From Bacteriovoracaceae bacterium (lineage in GTDB: Bacteria > Bdellovibrionota > Bacteriovoracia > Bacteriovoracales > Bacteriovoracaceae), in contig CANEUH010000006.1 of the NCBI GenBank assembly GCA_947441615.1, positions 62,001 through 126,000 on the forward strand: a stretch of 64,000 bases of DNA, given 5' to 3'. Numbering within the stretch: the stretch's first letter is position 1; each line of letters opens with the position of its first letter. A program made the translations under genes and the position numbers. Shown here in pieces: positions 1 to 8,383 of this stretch. The notes below the pieces were generated by a model that ran no database searches, had not been told where the DNA came from, and saw only the letters and a list, made by a program, of their open reading frames with translations.

Positions 1-20
1 AATGTTTTTTCGATGGCCAT
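1..20 (-). CDS. ndk: 5' end of a gene, probably nucleoside diphosphate kinase (partial)
   Basis: Only the first six codons are inside the window (M-A-I-E-K-T). The start is supported by an AAGGAG ribosome site (27-32) six bases upstream of the ATG. The opening residues match the usual start of nucleoside diphosphate kinase (MAIE-R/K-T), and the gene lies 25 bases after sucD on the same strand. I recall sucC-sucD-ndk order from some myxobacteria. The product is an inference from a very short stretch; the existence of a start here is well supported. Confidence 0.5.
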
Positions 21-45
21 AATAAGCTCCTTATAAATTTTATTC

Positions 46-918
46 TTACTTCTTTAATACTTCTGCAATCTTTTGTCCAAGTTCTGCTGGTGATCTAGCA
101 ATCGTAATTCCACATTCCTGTAGAATCTTGAACTTAGCTTCAGCAGAATCGTCCTCACCAGAAATGATCGCACCCGCATGACCCATACGTTTCCCCTTAG
201 GAGCAGCTGCACCAGCGATAAAGCTCACTACAGGTTTCGTCATATTGGCCTTAATCCAACGGGCAGCATCTGTTTCTGCTGTCCCACCGATCTCGCCGAT
301 CATGATCACTGCTTTGGTGTCTGGATCTTTTTGGAACATTTCAAGGCAATCGATAAAGTTCGTTCCATTAACTGGGTCTCCACCAATACCTACGCAAGTT
401 GATTGACCGATTTCACGCTGAGTTAGCTGATAAACGGCTTCATAAGTTAGAGTTCCAGAACGAGAAATAACTCCGACGTTCCCTGGCATATGGATGTGGC
501 CTGGCATAATTCCAATTTTACACTCACCTGGAGTAATGACTCCCGGGCAGTTTGGTCCAATTAAGCGAGATTTAGAACCTTTAAGGGCGGCTTTAACTTT
601 AATCATATCACCAACAGGAATTCCCTCTGTGATACAAATGATTAATGGAAGTTCAGCATCAATACACTCAATGATGGCGTCAGCTGCAGCAGGAGGTGGA
701 ACAAAAATCATTGCAGCATTTGCTTTAGTTTCTAAAACGGCTTCATAGGTTGTGTCGAAGACAGGAATACCTTCGTGAACAGTCCCGCCCTTACCCGGAG
801 TAACTCCCCCAACAACATTTGTACCGTAGTCACGAGATTGTAGAGTGTGAAATGTACCTTGCTTTCCAGTGATACCAATCGTGATAAGACGAGTGTTTCT
901 ATTAATAAGAATCGCCAT
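46..918 (-). CDS. sucD: Succinyl-CoA ligase, alpha subunit
   Basis: With SucC it converts succinyl-CoA to succinate in the TCA cycle with substrate-level ATP or GTP formation. The 290 residues are the normal length. Visible family features are the N-terminal CoA-binding fold with GITGKQG (15-21), GPNCPG at 121-126, [10 protein letters not shown] at 179-188, and the phosphorylated active-site histidine at about residue 247 in GKRMGHAGA. It starts one base after the sucC stop codon, so the two subunits are clearly co-transcribed and probably translationally coupled; the next gene downstream also lies on this strand. Confidence 0.97.
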   Translation of the reverse strand: MAILINRNTRLITIGITGKQGTFHTLQSRDYGTNVVGGVTPGKGGTVHEGIPVFDTTYEAVLETKANAAMIFVPPPAAADAIIECIDAELPLIICITEGIPVGDMIKVKAALKGSKSRLIGPNCPGVITPGECKIGIMPGHIHMPGNVGVISRSGTLTYEAVYQLTQREIGQSTCVGIGGDPVNGTNFIDCLEMFQKDPDTKAVIMIGEIGGTAETDAARWIKANMTKPVVSFIAGAAAPKGKRMGHAGAIISGEDDSAEAKFKILQECGITIARSPAELGQKIAEVLKK

Positions 919-919
919 A

Positions 920-2089
920 TTATTTTCCTCCCTTAGCGGCTTCTACTGCTTTTTTAGCAGCATCAGCGAGGTCGTTGGCCGGAGTAATTTTTAGTCCGGA
1001 TTCAGCAAGAATTTTTTTACCAAGACTTACGTTTGTTCCTTCAAGTCTAACGACAAGAGGAACTTTAACACCAAGCTCTTTAGCGGCATCAACAACACCG
1101 TTTGCGATGATGTCACACTTCATGATTCCTCCGAAGATGTTCACTAAGATGGCCTTAACGTTTGTGTCTTGTAGAATAATGGTAAAAGCTTTTTGAACTG
1201 TTTCTTTAGTGGCACCACCTCCAACATCAAGGAAGTTTGCTGGGCTACCACCGTGGAGTTTTAAGATATCAAGTGTTGCCATCGCAAGACCTGCACCGTT
1301 CACGAGGCAACCAATGTTACCATCGAGAGAGATGTAAGAGAGACCATATTTTCCGGCCTCAAGCTCTTGTGCTGATTCTTCAGTAATATCTCTCATCGCT
1401 TCAATTTCTGGGTGACGGAAAAGAGCATTGTCATCGAAATTTAATTTCCCATCGAGGGCCAATACTTCTCCCTGCTTTGTTGTCACCAGTGGATTGATCT
1501 CGGCAATTGAGCAATCTTTAGAAACATAGAGTTTGTAAAGACCATCAAAAAAAGCCATCGCTTTCTTTAAAGTTTCGCCTTTAAGACCTAGAGCGTATCC
1601 AAGTTTTCTGCCGTGAGCCGCTGTAAAACCAGTAGCTGCATCCACATGACACTTAACAATTTTCTCTGGAGTTTCATGAGCAACTTTTTCAATTTCCATC
1701 CCGCCTTCAGTAGAAACCATCATACAGATTTTTCCAACTGAACGATCTAGGACGATACCGCAATAATACTCGTGGTCAATATCACAGCCCTGTTCAACAA
1801 GTACTTTTAGTACTTTTTTCCCTTCAGGTCCTGTCTGATGAGTCACTAGCTGCATTCCAAGAATTTCTTTAGAAAGTTTTTCAACTTCATCAAGCGAACG
1901 AGCAAGCTTCACTCCCCCACCTTTTCCACGGCCACCGGCATGAATCTGGGCCTTCACAACCCAAATATTTCCACCTAGTTTTTTTGCAACTTCTACTGCC
2001 TCAGCTGGAGTGTTTGCCACGCCACCTTTTAAGACTGCGATATTAAACTCTCGCATTAAGTCTTTGGCCTGGTACTCATGAACGTTCAT
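920..2089 (-). CDS. sucC: Succinyl-CoA ligase, beta subunit
   Basis: ATP-grasp subunit that binds nucleotide and succinate. At 389 residues it is full length. It has the opening MNVHEYQAK, the nucleotide loop with K46 and the glycine-rich [13 protein letters not shown] at 47-59, the NPLV metal/nucleotide site near residue 200, and [11 protein letters not shown] near 315. The ATG is preceded by AAGGAG. It is the first gene of the leftward sucC-sucD(-ndk) unit, and a convincing promoter lies at 2125-2152. Confidence 0.97.
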   Translation of the reverse strand: MNVHEYQAKDLMREFNIAVLKGGVANTPAEAVEVAKKLGGNIWVVKAQIHAGGRGKGGGVKLARSLDEVEKLSKEILGMQLVTHQTGPEGKKVLKVLVEQGCDIDHEYYCGIVLDRSVGKICMMVSTEGGMEIEKVAHETPEKIVKCHVDAATGFTAAHGRKLGYALGLKGETLKKAMAFFDGLYKLYVSKDCSIAEINPLVTTKQGEVLALDGKLNFDDNALFRHPEIEAMRDITEESAQELEAGKYGLSYISLDGNIGCLVNGAGLAMATLDILKLHGGSPANFLDVGGGATKETVQKAFTIILQDTNVKAILVNIFGGIMKCDIIANGVVDAAKELGVKVPLVVRLEGTNVSLGKKILAESGLKITPANDLADAAKKAVEAAKGGK

Positions 2090-2124
2090 ACCTTCTCCTT
2101 AAAAACAACTATTGATTAGGCAAC

Positions 2125-2152
2125 ATTATAGGCATTTTCTGAGCTCAGACAA
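2125..2152 (-). promoter_or_regulatory. Sigma-70-type promoter of sucCD
   Basis: Read leftward: -35 TTGTCT (2152-2147), 16-base spacer, perfect -10 TATAAT (2130-2125). It would start a short leader before sucC. The spacer and -35 edge hold a 12-base palindrome (2138-2149). Confidence 0.6.
2138..2149. promoter_or_regulatory. Palindromic operator candidate in the sucC promoter spacer
   Basis: TCTGAGCTCAGA is a perfect 12-base inverted repeat overlapping the -35 box and spacer of the sucC promoter. A bound protein there would block RNA polymerase. The regulator is unknown. Confidence 0.35.
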
Positions 2153-2208
2153 TGAAAAGGTCTTGAAAAACGCGTCTGTCTATAGGCATGATGGAAGCGC
2201 GAGGTGTT

Positions 2209-3096
2209 ATGACAAAATATTTTATTCTTCATCCAGCGGTTTTCAAACTTGATGGTGGTGCAATGTTTGGCATTATTCCAAAGCCTTTATGGTCAAAATT
2301 AATCCCGGCCGATGAGCTAAATAGAATTCAATTGAGCCTTCGTGTCATGTTGATTCAAACTAAAAATAGAAACATTCTCATCGATACGGGAATTGGAGAC
2401 TATCATGGTGAGAAATTTGATCAGCGCTTTGGGATCATTGGTGAGAAAGGGCCTCTCGAAAATCTTTTAAAAAAGAATTTTAATTTGGCCTCAGAAGACA
2501 TAACGGACCTTATTCTCTCTCACCTTCATTTCGATCATGTCGGGGGTTTAGGGCATACTGGACAAGAACACGTCAGTGTTTTTCCTGACGCAACACTTCA
2601 TATTCATCGTCAACATTACAACTACTCTCTAAACCCAACTCAAAGGGATGCAGGCTCTTTTCATTCAAGTTACTTCAAACCAATTATTGAGAAGGCAAAT
2701 GATGACGGAAAAATAAATTGGTTAGACGGGGAAGAAGGAATGATCTTAATCGATAATGGTGAAGAGATTAAATTTAAATGCTCTCATGGCCATACACCTT
2801 GGTTAGTTCACGCCTATGATAAACATTTTATCTACATGGCAGACTTAGTTCCAACCAGTGCGCATATCTCTGTTCCTTGGGTTATGGGTTATGATATTTC
2901 TCCCGGACTGACCACGGTAAACAAGCTCGAGTTTTATCAATTTATTGCTGAAAATAACCTGACAATGATATTTGAGCATGACATGAATTACTGGGGAGCA
3001 AAAATTAAAAGGAAGTCTGAAACGGAGTTTGAGGCAGCAGAATTGTTTACTCCCGAATCTCTTGATCCTTTGAAATCTGAATTAATTTTTCACTGA
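2209..3096 (+). CDS. Metallo-beta-lactamase-fold hydrolase
   Basis: Zinc hydrolase of the MBL superfamily, in the group that includes lactonases and YtnP-like enzymes. The metal motif HLHFDHVGG is at about residues 105-113, followed by a conserved histidine in GHTPW and an Asp in the YMADLVP segment. About 295 residues. I prefer the ATG at 2209, which has GAGG four bases upstream, over in-frame ATGs at 2188 and 2191 that lack a ribosome site. No signal peptide is seen. Substrate cannot be told: lactone hydrolysis is possible but unproven. Its 3' end overlaps the convergent neighbour by 50 bases. Confidence 0.8.
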   Translation: MTKYFILHPAVFKLDGGAMFGIIPKPLWSKLIPADELNRIQLSLRVMLIQTKNRNILIDTGIGDYHGEKFDQRFGIIGEKGPLENLLKKNFNLASEDITDLILSHLHFDHVGGLGHTGQEHVSVFPDATLHIHRQHYNYSLNPTQRDAGSFHSSYFKPIIEKANDDGKINWLDGEEGMILIDNGEEIKFKCSHGHTPWLVHAYDKHFIYMADLVPTSAHISVPWVMGYDISPGLTTVNKLEFYQFIAENNLTMIFEHDMNYWGAKIKRKSETEFEAAELFTPESLDPLKSELIFH

Positions 3097-4411
3097 TTTC
3101 TATTTTTAAATCAGAAAATTTTTTCCGTACTTTTCTAGAAAAAGTAGTTAAATCTTTTCTGCTCAGTGTTTTTTTAACTGATAAAAATTCTTCTATGAGC
3201 TTCATCGATTCTAGTCCTATCTTTTTTGAGGTGAGTCTAACCATCAGCTCATAATTTCTTTTCCTCGATGACCCTTTTTCGTCTAAGTTTTTAAAATAAT
3301 TTTTATTCTCAACAACAAATGAAGTCAAAAAAGATCCAAATTTCTTAGAATATCCTTCCACCATTGTTTTTGTATTTCTCTTAAAAGATTTAGGTTCCCT
3401 TTCAAGAAAATCTAAAAGATGTTGTTCAATTTGAAGACTAATTGCCTCTAATGTCTGAAACTTTTGCGTCAAATCCTGCCAGAATAATGTTTCCTGACTT
3501 TTAGCTCTCTCTTTTAGTTCTACTTTTTTCCTAAGTAAATTTTCGATAGCAAGATTGTATTGTATTGCTCCCTTGGAAAACAGAATAACCTTTATTCTTC
3601 CAATGTATTCCTTTTCAGGTTCTTTAAAGAAATTCATTACTTTGGGTTTTACACCATCCCAAGTACAAGCAGTAGCCTTAATATCCATCTCATACAGACC
3701 CGGAACAATTTTATTTCCTTGAATAAAATCGAATGATGACAATTCGACCACATGACCAGAAAGACTTCCTTTTGTCTTAAAAGAAATTTTTTCTTCTTTA
3801 AACGTTAGAAGCTTATCAATAATAGAAGTAAAAGAAGCCTCCACTTCGCATTTTTGATATCCACTTGTCACAAGCCAAATATGAGAATGATCTAGCGGAA
3901 GATACTCTCGGAAAAATATATTTTTGCTCCATCCTTCGAATTCGTTTTCTTTTAATATCCTTTCATGGATTTCTAAACTCATTTTTGAAAGACGAGGGAT
4001 AGAAAACTGATCCTTTCTTAAAAATAAAAAAGTGCCCCCAATGAGGACAATAAATGGGATAAGAAATTTAAGTCCTGAGACCTGGAATGGTCTTAGTTTC
4101 TTCTCAACGGGTAAATCTGGAGGAGAAGTCTCTTCTACCTCTGGAATTGGAGGTAATTCGTCTATCGTTTCTGTTTGCTCTATTTTCTCAATTTCTTTTT
4201 CAACCTGAGGTAATTCATAACTTCGTTCGAGGACAATCTTTAATGAAATTGCTTCAGTTAATCCCTCTGCCCAAATTTTAACTTCATGTGAGATTTTTTT
4301 TCGTTCGAGTAAAGTCATTAACTTCTCAAGTGAATATGGACCTTCATGCCCACCGGGCATGAGGATAAACCATTTCACAGAATCCTTGTCAGTCCATTCA
4401 AAATTTGACAC
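3047..4411 (-). CDS. Membrane protein with N-terminal GYF_2-like domain
   Basis: Unassigned function. Residues about 11-60 (WFILMPGGHEGPYSLEKL...) resemble the GYF_2 (DUF4339) fold found at the N terminus of many Bdellovibrio-type proteins; an acidic proline-rich linker (70-105) follows, then one membrane helix at about 115-131 and a roughly 320-residue charged, probably periplasmic region with no recognised domain. The start codon appears to be GTG (4411), because no ATG lies further upstream in frame. It is divergent from the ureohydrolase gene across a 39-base gap and converges with the MBL gene. Confidence 0.65.
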   Translation of the reverse strand: MSNFEWTDKDSVKWFILMPGGHEGPYSLEKLMTLLERKKISHEVKIWAEGLTEAISLKIVLERSYELPQVEKEIEKIEQTETIDELPPIPEVEETSPPDLPVEKKLRPFQVSGLKFLIPFIVLIGGTFLFLRKDQFSIPRLSKMSLEIHERILKENEFEGWSKNIFFREYLPLDHSHIWLVTSGYQKCEVEASFTSIIDKLLTFKEEKISFKTKGSLSGHVVELSSFDFIQGNKIVPGLYEMDIKATACTWDGVKPKVMNFFKEPEKEYIGRIKVILFSKGAIQYNLAIENLLRKKVELKERAKSQETLFWQDLTQKFQTLEAISLQIEQHLLDFLEREPKSFKRNTKTMVEGYSKKFGSFLTSFVVENKNYFKNLDEKGSSRKRNYELMVRLTSKKIGLESMKLIEEFLSVKKTLSRKDLTTFSRKVRKKFSDLKIEISEKLIQISKDQEIRE

Positions 4412-4450
4412 TTTCTACTCACAACTTATTTTTATAAACAAGTAGATTTT

Positions 4451-5362
4451 ATGACGAAGAGTACTATCACTCAATCACAAAAACGATTTGAAGAGTCTGT
4501 GGGCAAATTATTTATACAGTCAGACTCCTATTTACATCATTGCGTCTTCCTAACAAGTTCAACTGACATCGGAGTGATAAGAAACGGGGGCCGAAATGGT
4601 GCTCGTTTCGCTCCAAAAGCTTTTTTGTCGACATTAAAAAAATTCAGCCTGGTTGAAAAGTTAATCCATTACCGATTTACCAACACTGAAGTTGGAAATA
4701 TCGAAGAAGAGGAAAAAGACTTTAAACATGCACAACAAGAAGAGGCGGCACGGATCAGTGAAATCATTGAATTAAATCCCTCATCCACATTAATCCATAT
4801 AGGTGGAGGCCATGATCACATTTATCCCCTCATGAAGGCACTCTCTAAGACTTTTCAAAAATTAGTGGTCATTAATATTGACGCCCACGCTGACACGCGG
4901 ACTGACCAAGAGTACCACTCCGGAACGCCTTTTCGACAATTTGGTGATGAGTTTCCAGGTAAATTGAGGTTATTCCAAATTGGACTAAATTCTTTTGCGA
5001 ATTCATTTTCTACGCTTGAACCGATCAAAGAGACAAAAATGAATATCCTCTGGAGTCACCAATTAAATTCAGAAAATCTTAAAAATTTATTTGCTGATAT
5101 TCAAAAAGAGATAGATGAAACGACGGCGGTTCTTTTCAGTTTAGATTCTGATGCAATTAATGGAGCAATTGTTCCAGGAGTTAGTGCAGTCAACCCATCT
5201 GGGCTCACGCTTTCTCAGTTAAATGAAATTTCAGGTCACTATAAAACTCTCAAGCTAACACACAAGCCTATTTTGGGAATTTATGAATTGAATCCAATTT
5301 ATGACACTTTGTCCGGACTAAGCATGAGAACCATGGGAAGCTTTGTCTTCGATTTTTTATAA
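4451..5362 (+). CDS. Ureohydrolase family protein, formimidoylglutamase-like
   Basis: Binuclear manganese hydrolase of the arginase/agmatinase/HutG fold. Metal motifs are GGGHD (118-122), DAHADTR (144-150) and SLDSDAING (230-238), giving ligands H121, D144, H146, D148, D232 and D234. The GGGHD form and the SGTPFRQF segment after the second motif are typical of formimidoylglutamase (HutG) rather than agmatinase. The third aspartate of the usual SxDxDxxDP signature is Asn here, which is not a metal ligand. First of three ureohydrolase paralogs in the window; no other histidine-degradation gene is nearby, so the substrate is uncertain. Ends inside a strong terminator. Confidence 0.75.
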   Translation: MTKSTITQSQKRFEESVGKLFIQSDSYLHHCVFLTSSTDIGVIRNGGRNGARFAPKAFLSTLKKFSLVEKLIHYRFTNTEVGNIEEEEKDFKHAQQEEAARISEIIELNPSSTLIHIGGGHDHIYPLMKALSKTFQKLVVINIDAHADTRTDQEYHSGTPFRQFGDEFPGKLRLFQIGLNSFANSFSTLEPIKETKMNILWSHQLNSENLKNLFADIQKEIDETTAVLFSLDSDAINGAIVPGVSAVNPSGLTLSQLNEISGHYKTLKLTHKPILGIYELNPIYDTLSGLSMRTMGSFVFDFL

Positions 5363-5396
5363 AAAAAAGCCCATCTGCAAGGATGGGCTTTTTTTT
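5361..5396. terminator. Bidirectional rho-independent terminator
   Basis: Stem AGCCCATC (5368-5375) pairs with GATGGGCT (5382-5389) around a six-base loop; a run of eight A precedes and a run of T follows, so it ends transcripts in both directions: the ureohydrolase mRNA rightward and a predicted small RNA leftward. Confidence 0.85.
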
Positions 5397-5453
5397 CGAG
5401 AGACACAAGAAGAAGCTAAAAAAATCCTTTCTTTAACTCCAACACACACACAT
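5361..5453 (-). ncRNA. Predicted sigma-54-dependent small RNA
   Basis: A leftward transcript starting about 12 bases past the -24/-12 promoter at 5464-5479 would run about 93 bases and stop at the hairpin plus eight T at 5361-5396. Between them there is no usable reading frame: the only ATG opens five codons before a stop. The body is GU-rich at its 5' end and holds two GGA triplets (one TTGGAG, one AAGGAT) before the terminator. Small size, own promoter and own terminator are what one expects of a trans-acting sRNA. No homology is known to me; the target is unknown. Confidence 0.45.
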
Positions 5454-5463
5454 AAATAGTTTA

Positions 5464-5479
5464 GCAATTCCTGTGCCAA
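5464..5479 (-). promoter_or_regulatory. Sigma-54 (-24/-12) promoter, near-consensus
   Basis: Read leftward, TTGGCACAGGAATTGCT matches TTGGCAC-N5-TTGCT exactly, with GG (5477-5476) and GC (5465-5464) ten bases apart as required. It lies in a 359-base intergenic gap and points at the terminator, not at any gene. Confidence 0.6.
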
Positions 5480-5481
5480 TA

Positions 5482-5638
5482 TAAAAGGCCAGAATGAATA
5501 AAGTATTCTACACGATTGCAAACACTTGATGCGCTATGTTGTTCTCAAGGGTGTCAAAAAATTCGTTTTACCAAAAAAGACATGTCGGCCAATTGACTCT
5601 TTTTCCTTTCTCTTCCGAGCTTTGTTCTCAGTTTTTGC
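5482..5638. other. Intergenic stretch without a supported gene
   Basis: Part of the 359-base gap between the ureohydrolase gene and pal. The only open frame over it (5536-5721) lacks a ribosome site and family resemblance. It may hold binding sites for the activator of the leftward sigma-54 promoter, since such sites usually lie 80-150 bases upstream; I could not identify a clear inverted repeat. Confidence 0.4.
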
Positions 5639-5667
5639 TTCAAAAAACACATCGTTCCGAGCATAAT
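5639..5667 (+). promoter_or_regulatory. Candidate promoter of pal operon
   Basis: -35 TTCAAA (5639-5644), 17-base spacer, -10 CATAAT (5662-5667). Leader of about 50 bases to the pal start, which has AAGGAG at 5709. Confidence 0.35.
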
Positions 5668-5721
5668 GCGAAAGTTAAATTTTCATATTTAGTTTTCATA
5701 TTACTTCAAAGGAGAAGTTAA

Positions 5722-6216
5722 ATGTTCACACGTGCTTTTTTCTCAACTCTTATGGTTGCTTTACTTGCTGTAGGCTGTGCTTCAAACAAACCAAAAAACA
5801 ACCAAGACGGTGCTAATGGTGCTGGTGCAAATGGTGGTTTAACTCTTGAGTTAAACGGTGATTCAGATAATGGTAAGGCCGGTGGACTTAAGACTGTCTT
5901 CTTTGGATTTGATTCTTCTAACTTAGAATCAGATACAAAAGATGCTTTAAAATCAAATGCTGACTATTTAAAGACGAACTCTAACGTTGACGTTCAAGTA
6001 GAAGGTCACTGTGACGAGCGCGGTGGACGTCAGTATAACTTAGCTCTAGGTGAGCGTCGTGCTAAAGCTGTACGCGAGTATTTAGTTGCTCTAGGTGTTG
6101 AATCAAAAAGAATTTCAACTATTTCTTACGGATCAGAGCGCCCTAAGGCCGAAGGTCATGATGAGTCTGCATGGACACAAAATCGTCGTGCAAACTTCGT
6201 TGTAACAGCTAAATAA
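5722..6216 (+). CDS. pal: Peptidoglycan-associated lipoprotein Pal
   Basis: Outer-membrane lipoprotein of the Tol-Pal system that binds peptidoglycan through its OmpA-like domain. A signal peptide ends in lipobox LAVGC with the lipidated Cys at 19; a Gly/Asn-rich linker follows (20-55), then the OmpA domain with the classic GHCDERG and YNLALGERRAKAV segments. 164 residues, normal for Pal. AAGGAG precedes the ATG. It opens a rightward gene run with a DUF4398 lipoprotein and a CpoB-like protein, but tolQRAB are not in the window. Confidence 0.95.
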   Translation: MFTRAFFSTLMVALLAVGCASNKPKNNQDGANGAGANGGLTLELNGDSDNGKAGGLKTVFFGFDSSNLESDTKDALKSNADYLKTNSNVDVQVEGHCDERGGRQYNLALGERRAKAVREYLVALGVESKRISTISYGSERPKAEGHDESAWTQNRRANFVVTAK

Positions 6217-6221
6217 GGCTA

Positions 6222-6524
6222 ATGAGACTACTCTCTTTTGTACTTTTACTTATTTTGGGTTCGTGTGGTTTAGCTACCACACGTCCCAAAGTTGAAATGA
6301 GCCTTGCTCAAGCTGCATTCATGGCAGCAAAAGAAGCTGCAGCAGATGTTCATGCTCCCAATATTTTCAGAAAAGCTGAGGATTTTTACCTCAAAGCAAA
6401 ATCAGCTTACAGAAGAAAATACTTCAACAAGGCCCAAGAATACGCTCTCCTCTCAAAAAAATATTCTGAACAAGCTGAATACCAGTCCCAGAGAAAAAAG
6501 GCACTGGAAGGTAATGCGGAATAG
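6222..6524 (+). CDS. Small lipoprotein, DUF4398-like
   Basis: 100 residues. Signal peptide ending in a lipobox LILGSC (Cys about 15), followed by an all-helical region with the pattern AxxAxxxAA...A..YxxKAxxAYxxKxYxxAxxYAxxSxxYSxxAE that is typical of DUF4398 proteins; these often sit beside Pal/OmpA genes in Gram-negative bacteria. It begins five bases after pal and is followed by the CpoB-like gene, so it is probably an envelope partner of Pal at the outer membrane. Molecular role not known. Confidence 0.75.
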   Translation: MRLLSFVLLLILGSCGLATTRPKVEMSLAQAAFMAAKEAAADVHAPNIFRKAEDFYLKAKSAYRRKYFNKAQEYALLSKKYSEQAEYQSQRKKALEGNAE

Positions 6525-6573
6525 ATAAAAATTCGCTAATATCATTCTATCAATCAATTGAGGCTCAGATTAT

Positions 6574-7347
6574 ATGATGAAACTAATCTTATATTTTTCT
6601 ATTCTTATCTTTTCTACGGCTTGCTTAAAAACTGCTGAACAAGTTCAACGTGAAAAGAAATTTGAAACAATGTCTGAACAAATGGGAGACACCCAGGGGC
6701 TGATGGCCAATATCGTCTCACAAATGAAAGATCTTCAAACTCAGATAAATGAAATGAATGGTCGACTAGAAGAACTTGAACACCGCCAAGGCCAAGTGAA
6801 TCCTGAACAATTTAATAAAATGAATGAAAATCTGAACCTTTTAAAAACTCAACAAGAATCTCAAACGACTCAACTTGCAAGTATTCAAAATGAATTAAAA
6901 GAACAAAGAGCTTTCATCGAAAAAGTAACCACAAGTCTCGCCTCTGTAAAAGAAGGCCCTTCAACAAAATCAGGTAAAAAAAAAAGCGTTAGGGACGATT
7001 TAGATAGTGGACTTAAACTTGTTAAGCAAAATAAGTTTGAGGAAGCGAGAAGAGAACTCGAGGTGCTAATTGATCACAATGAGCTTTCACCTGGGGATAA
7101 AAATAAAGTCCTCCATGGTCTTGGAAGAGTTGAGTATTTCACAGGAAATGCTGAAAAAGCACTCGTCTATTTTAGTAAAATCTATACAAAATATCCTAAA
7201 GCAACCCTCGCTCCTAGCTGTCTTCTCTTCATTGGAAGATCTTTAAATAAATTAGGCAAAAAGGAAGAGGCAAAACAGGCATTCCAAAAAGTGCTTGAAG
7301 ATTACAAAGGAACAAAAGAGGCAAATGAGGCTAAACACGAACTCTAA
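6574..7347 (+). CDS. CpoB/YbgF-like TPR lipoprotein
   Basis: 257 residues. The N terminus is a signal sequence with lipobox FSTAC (Cys about 17), then a long coiled coil (about 25-120), a short basic linker and TPR-type repeats (about 130-250, GLKLVKQNKFEEARREL and two more). This is the CpoB/YbgF layout: trimerising coiled coil plus TPR. Such proteins link Tol-Pal to peptidoglycan synthesis during division. The lipid anchor differs from E. coli CpoB, which is a soluble periplasmic protein. Two ATGs in a row occur at the start. The 3' end overlaps tsaD by 23 bases. Confidence 0.75.
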   Translation: MMKLILYFSILIFSTACLKTAEQVQREKKFETMSEQMGDTQGLMANIVSQMKDLQTQINEMNGRLEELEHRQGQVNPEQFNKMNENLNLLKTQQESQTTQLASIQNELKEQRAFIEKVTTSLASVKEGPSTKSGKKKSVRDDLDSGLKLVKQNKFEEARRELEVLIDHNELSPGDKNKVLHGLGRVEYFTGNAEKALVYFSKIYTKYPKATLAPSCLLFIGRSLNKLGKKEEAKQAFQKVLEDYKGTKEANEAKHEL

Positions 7348-8383
7348 TACTAAGAAGAGAATTATTCTTGGAGTTGAAACGAGTTGTGACGACACATCTA
7401 TCTGCATTCTTGAGGTAACCGATACAACGAAAATTCTATCTCTCAATAGCTACAATCAAGATTTTCTACTCGCCAAATGGGGGGGAGTTGTTCCGGAATT
7501 AGCTGCCAGATCTCACGTTAAAGCGATACCTCCGCTTTTAGATGTTTGTTTTCAAGAAGCGAAAATAAATCCAACAGAAATCACAGAAGTAGCAGTCACG
7601 ACCCATCCTGGTCTTGTAGGTTCTCTTCTTACTGGAATAAATCTTGCAAAAACTTTTGCTCTCATCAATGAGTTACCAATAACTCCAGTTAATCATCTCT
7701 TTGCTCACCTTGAAGCGATTCACTTAACTGAGCAAATCACCTATCCCTATTTAGGTCTATTGGTGAGTGGTGGACATACTGCCTTCATGTGGGTGAAAGG
7801 ACCTAATGAAATGGAAGTTTTGGGAACCACTCTCGATGATGCCGCTGGTGAAGCTTTTGATAAGGGAGGAAAACTCATGGGTGTTGGTTACCCTGCAGGC
7901 AGAATCATTGATGAACTCTCCAAAGCTGGAGACAGGAAAAAATTTGATTTTCCAATTTCTTACTTGAGAGACAGACCTGGAAAAATGAGTTACTCAGGAC
8001 TCAAAACGGCACTGAGGGTAAAACTTCAAAAGATGACTCCAGAAGAGATGAAAGCAGAACTTCCTCATATCGCTGCCTCTTATCAAGAAGCGATTATTCA
8101 AACTCTTAAAATTAAAACGAGCGAAATCATAGAAAAAGTTCTTAACCTTAATGTTAAAACATTTAATTATCCCATTATAATTGGTGGAGGGGTTGCCTGT
8201 AATTCAAGATTGAGATCATTAATGGAAGAAAGCTTTAAAAATGTCCATGTCGTTGCTCCCCGCTTTTGTACGGACAATGCTGCAATGATTGCCAACTGGG
8301 CAGCACGAGTGCCTGAACTTACAGTTCAGTTTCCTGAGTGTCTCACCTTAGATGCTCAATCTAAGTTTGTGGAGAAAAAATAA
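7325..8383 (+). CDS. tsaD: tRNA N6-adenosine threonylcarbamoyltransferase TsaD
   Basis: Transfers threonylcarbamoyl to A37 of tRNAs that read ANN codons, with TsaB/TsaE (not in the window). ASKHA fold; VETSCDDTS at the N terminus, the iron/metal histidines H124 and H128 in NHLFAHLEA, GGHT near 155, and RFCTDNAAMIA near the C terminus. I use the ATG at 7325 (352 residues, AGAGG three bases upstream); a longer frame from TTG 7295 would add ten residues lying inside the preceding gene. Immediately followed by rsmA with no gap. Confidence 0.93.
   Translation: MRLNTNSNTKKRIILGVETSCDDTSICILEVTDTTKILSLNSYNQDFLLAKWGGVVPELAARSHVKAIPPLLDVCFQEAKINPTEITEVAVTTHPGLVGSLLTGINLAKTFALINELPITPVNHLFAHLEAIHLTEQITYPYLGLLVSGGHTAFMWVKGPNEMEVLGTTLDDAAGEAFDKGGKLMGVGYPAGRIIDELSKAGDRKKFDFPISYLRDRPGKMSYSGLKTALRVKLQKMTPEEMKAELPHIAASYQEAIIQTLKIKTSEIIEKVLNLNVKTFNYPIIIGGGVACNSRLRSLMEESFKNVHVVAPRFCTDNAAMIANWAARVPELTVQFPECLTLDAQSKFVEKK

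Noticed and set aside
5443-5456. CA/GT dinucleotide run
   Set aside because: Only about six units, within the predicted sRNA; no sign of a variable microsatellite.
5536-5721. 61-codon frame ending at the pal start
   Set aside because: No ribosome site, no signal or family features, and it covers the probable pal promoter.
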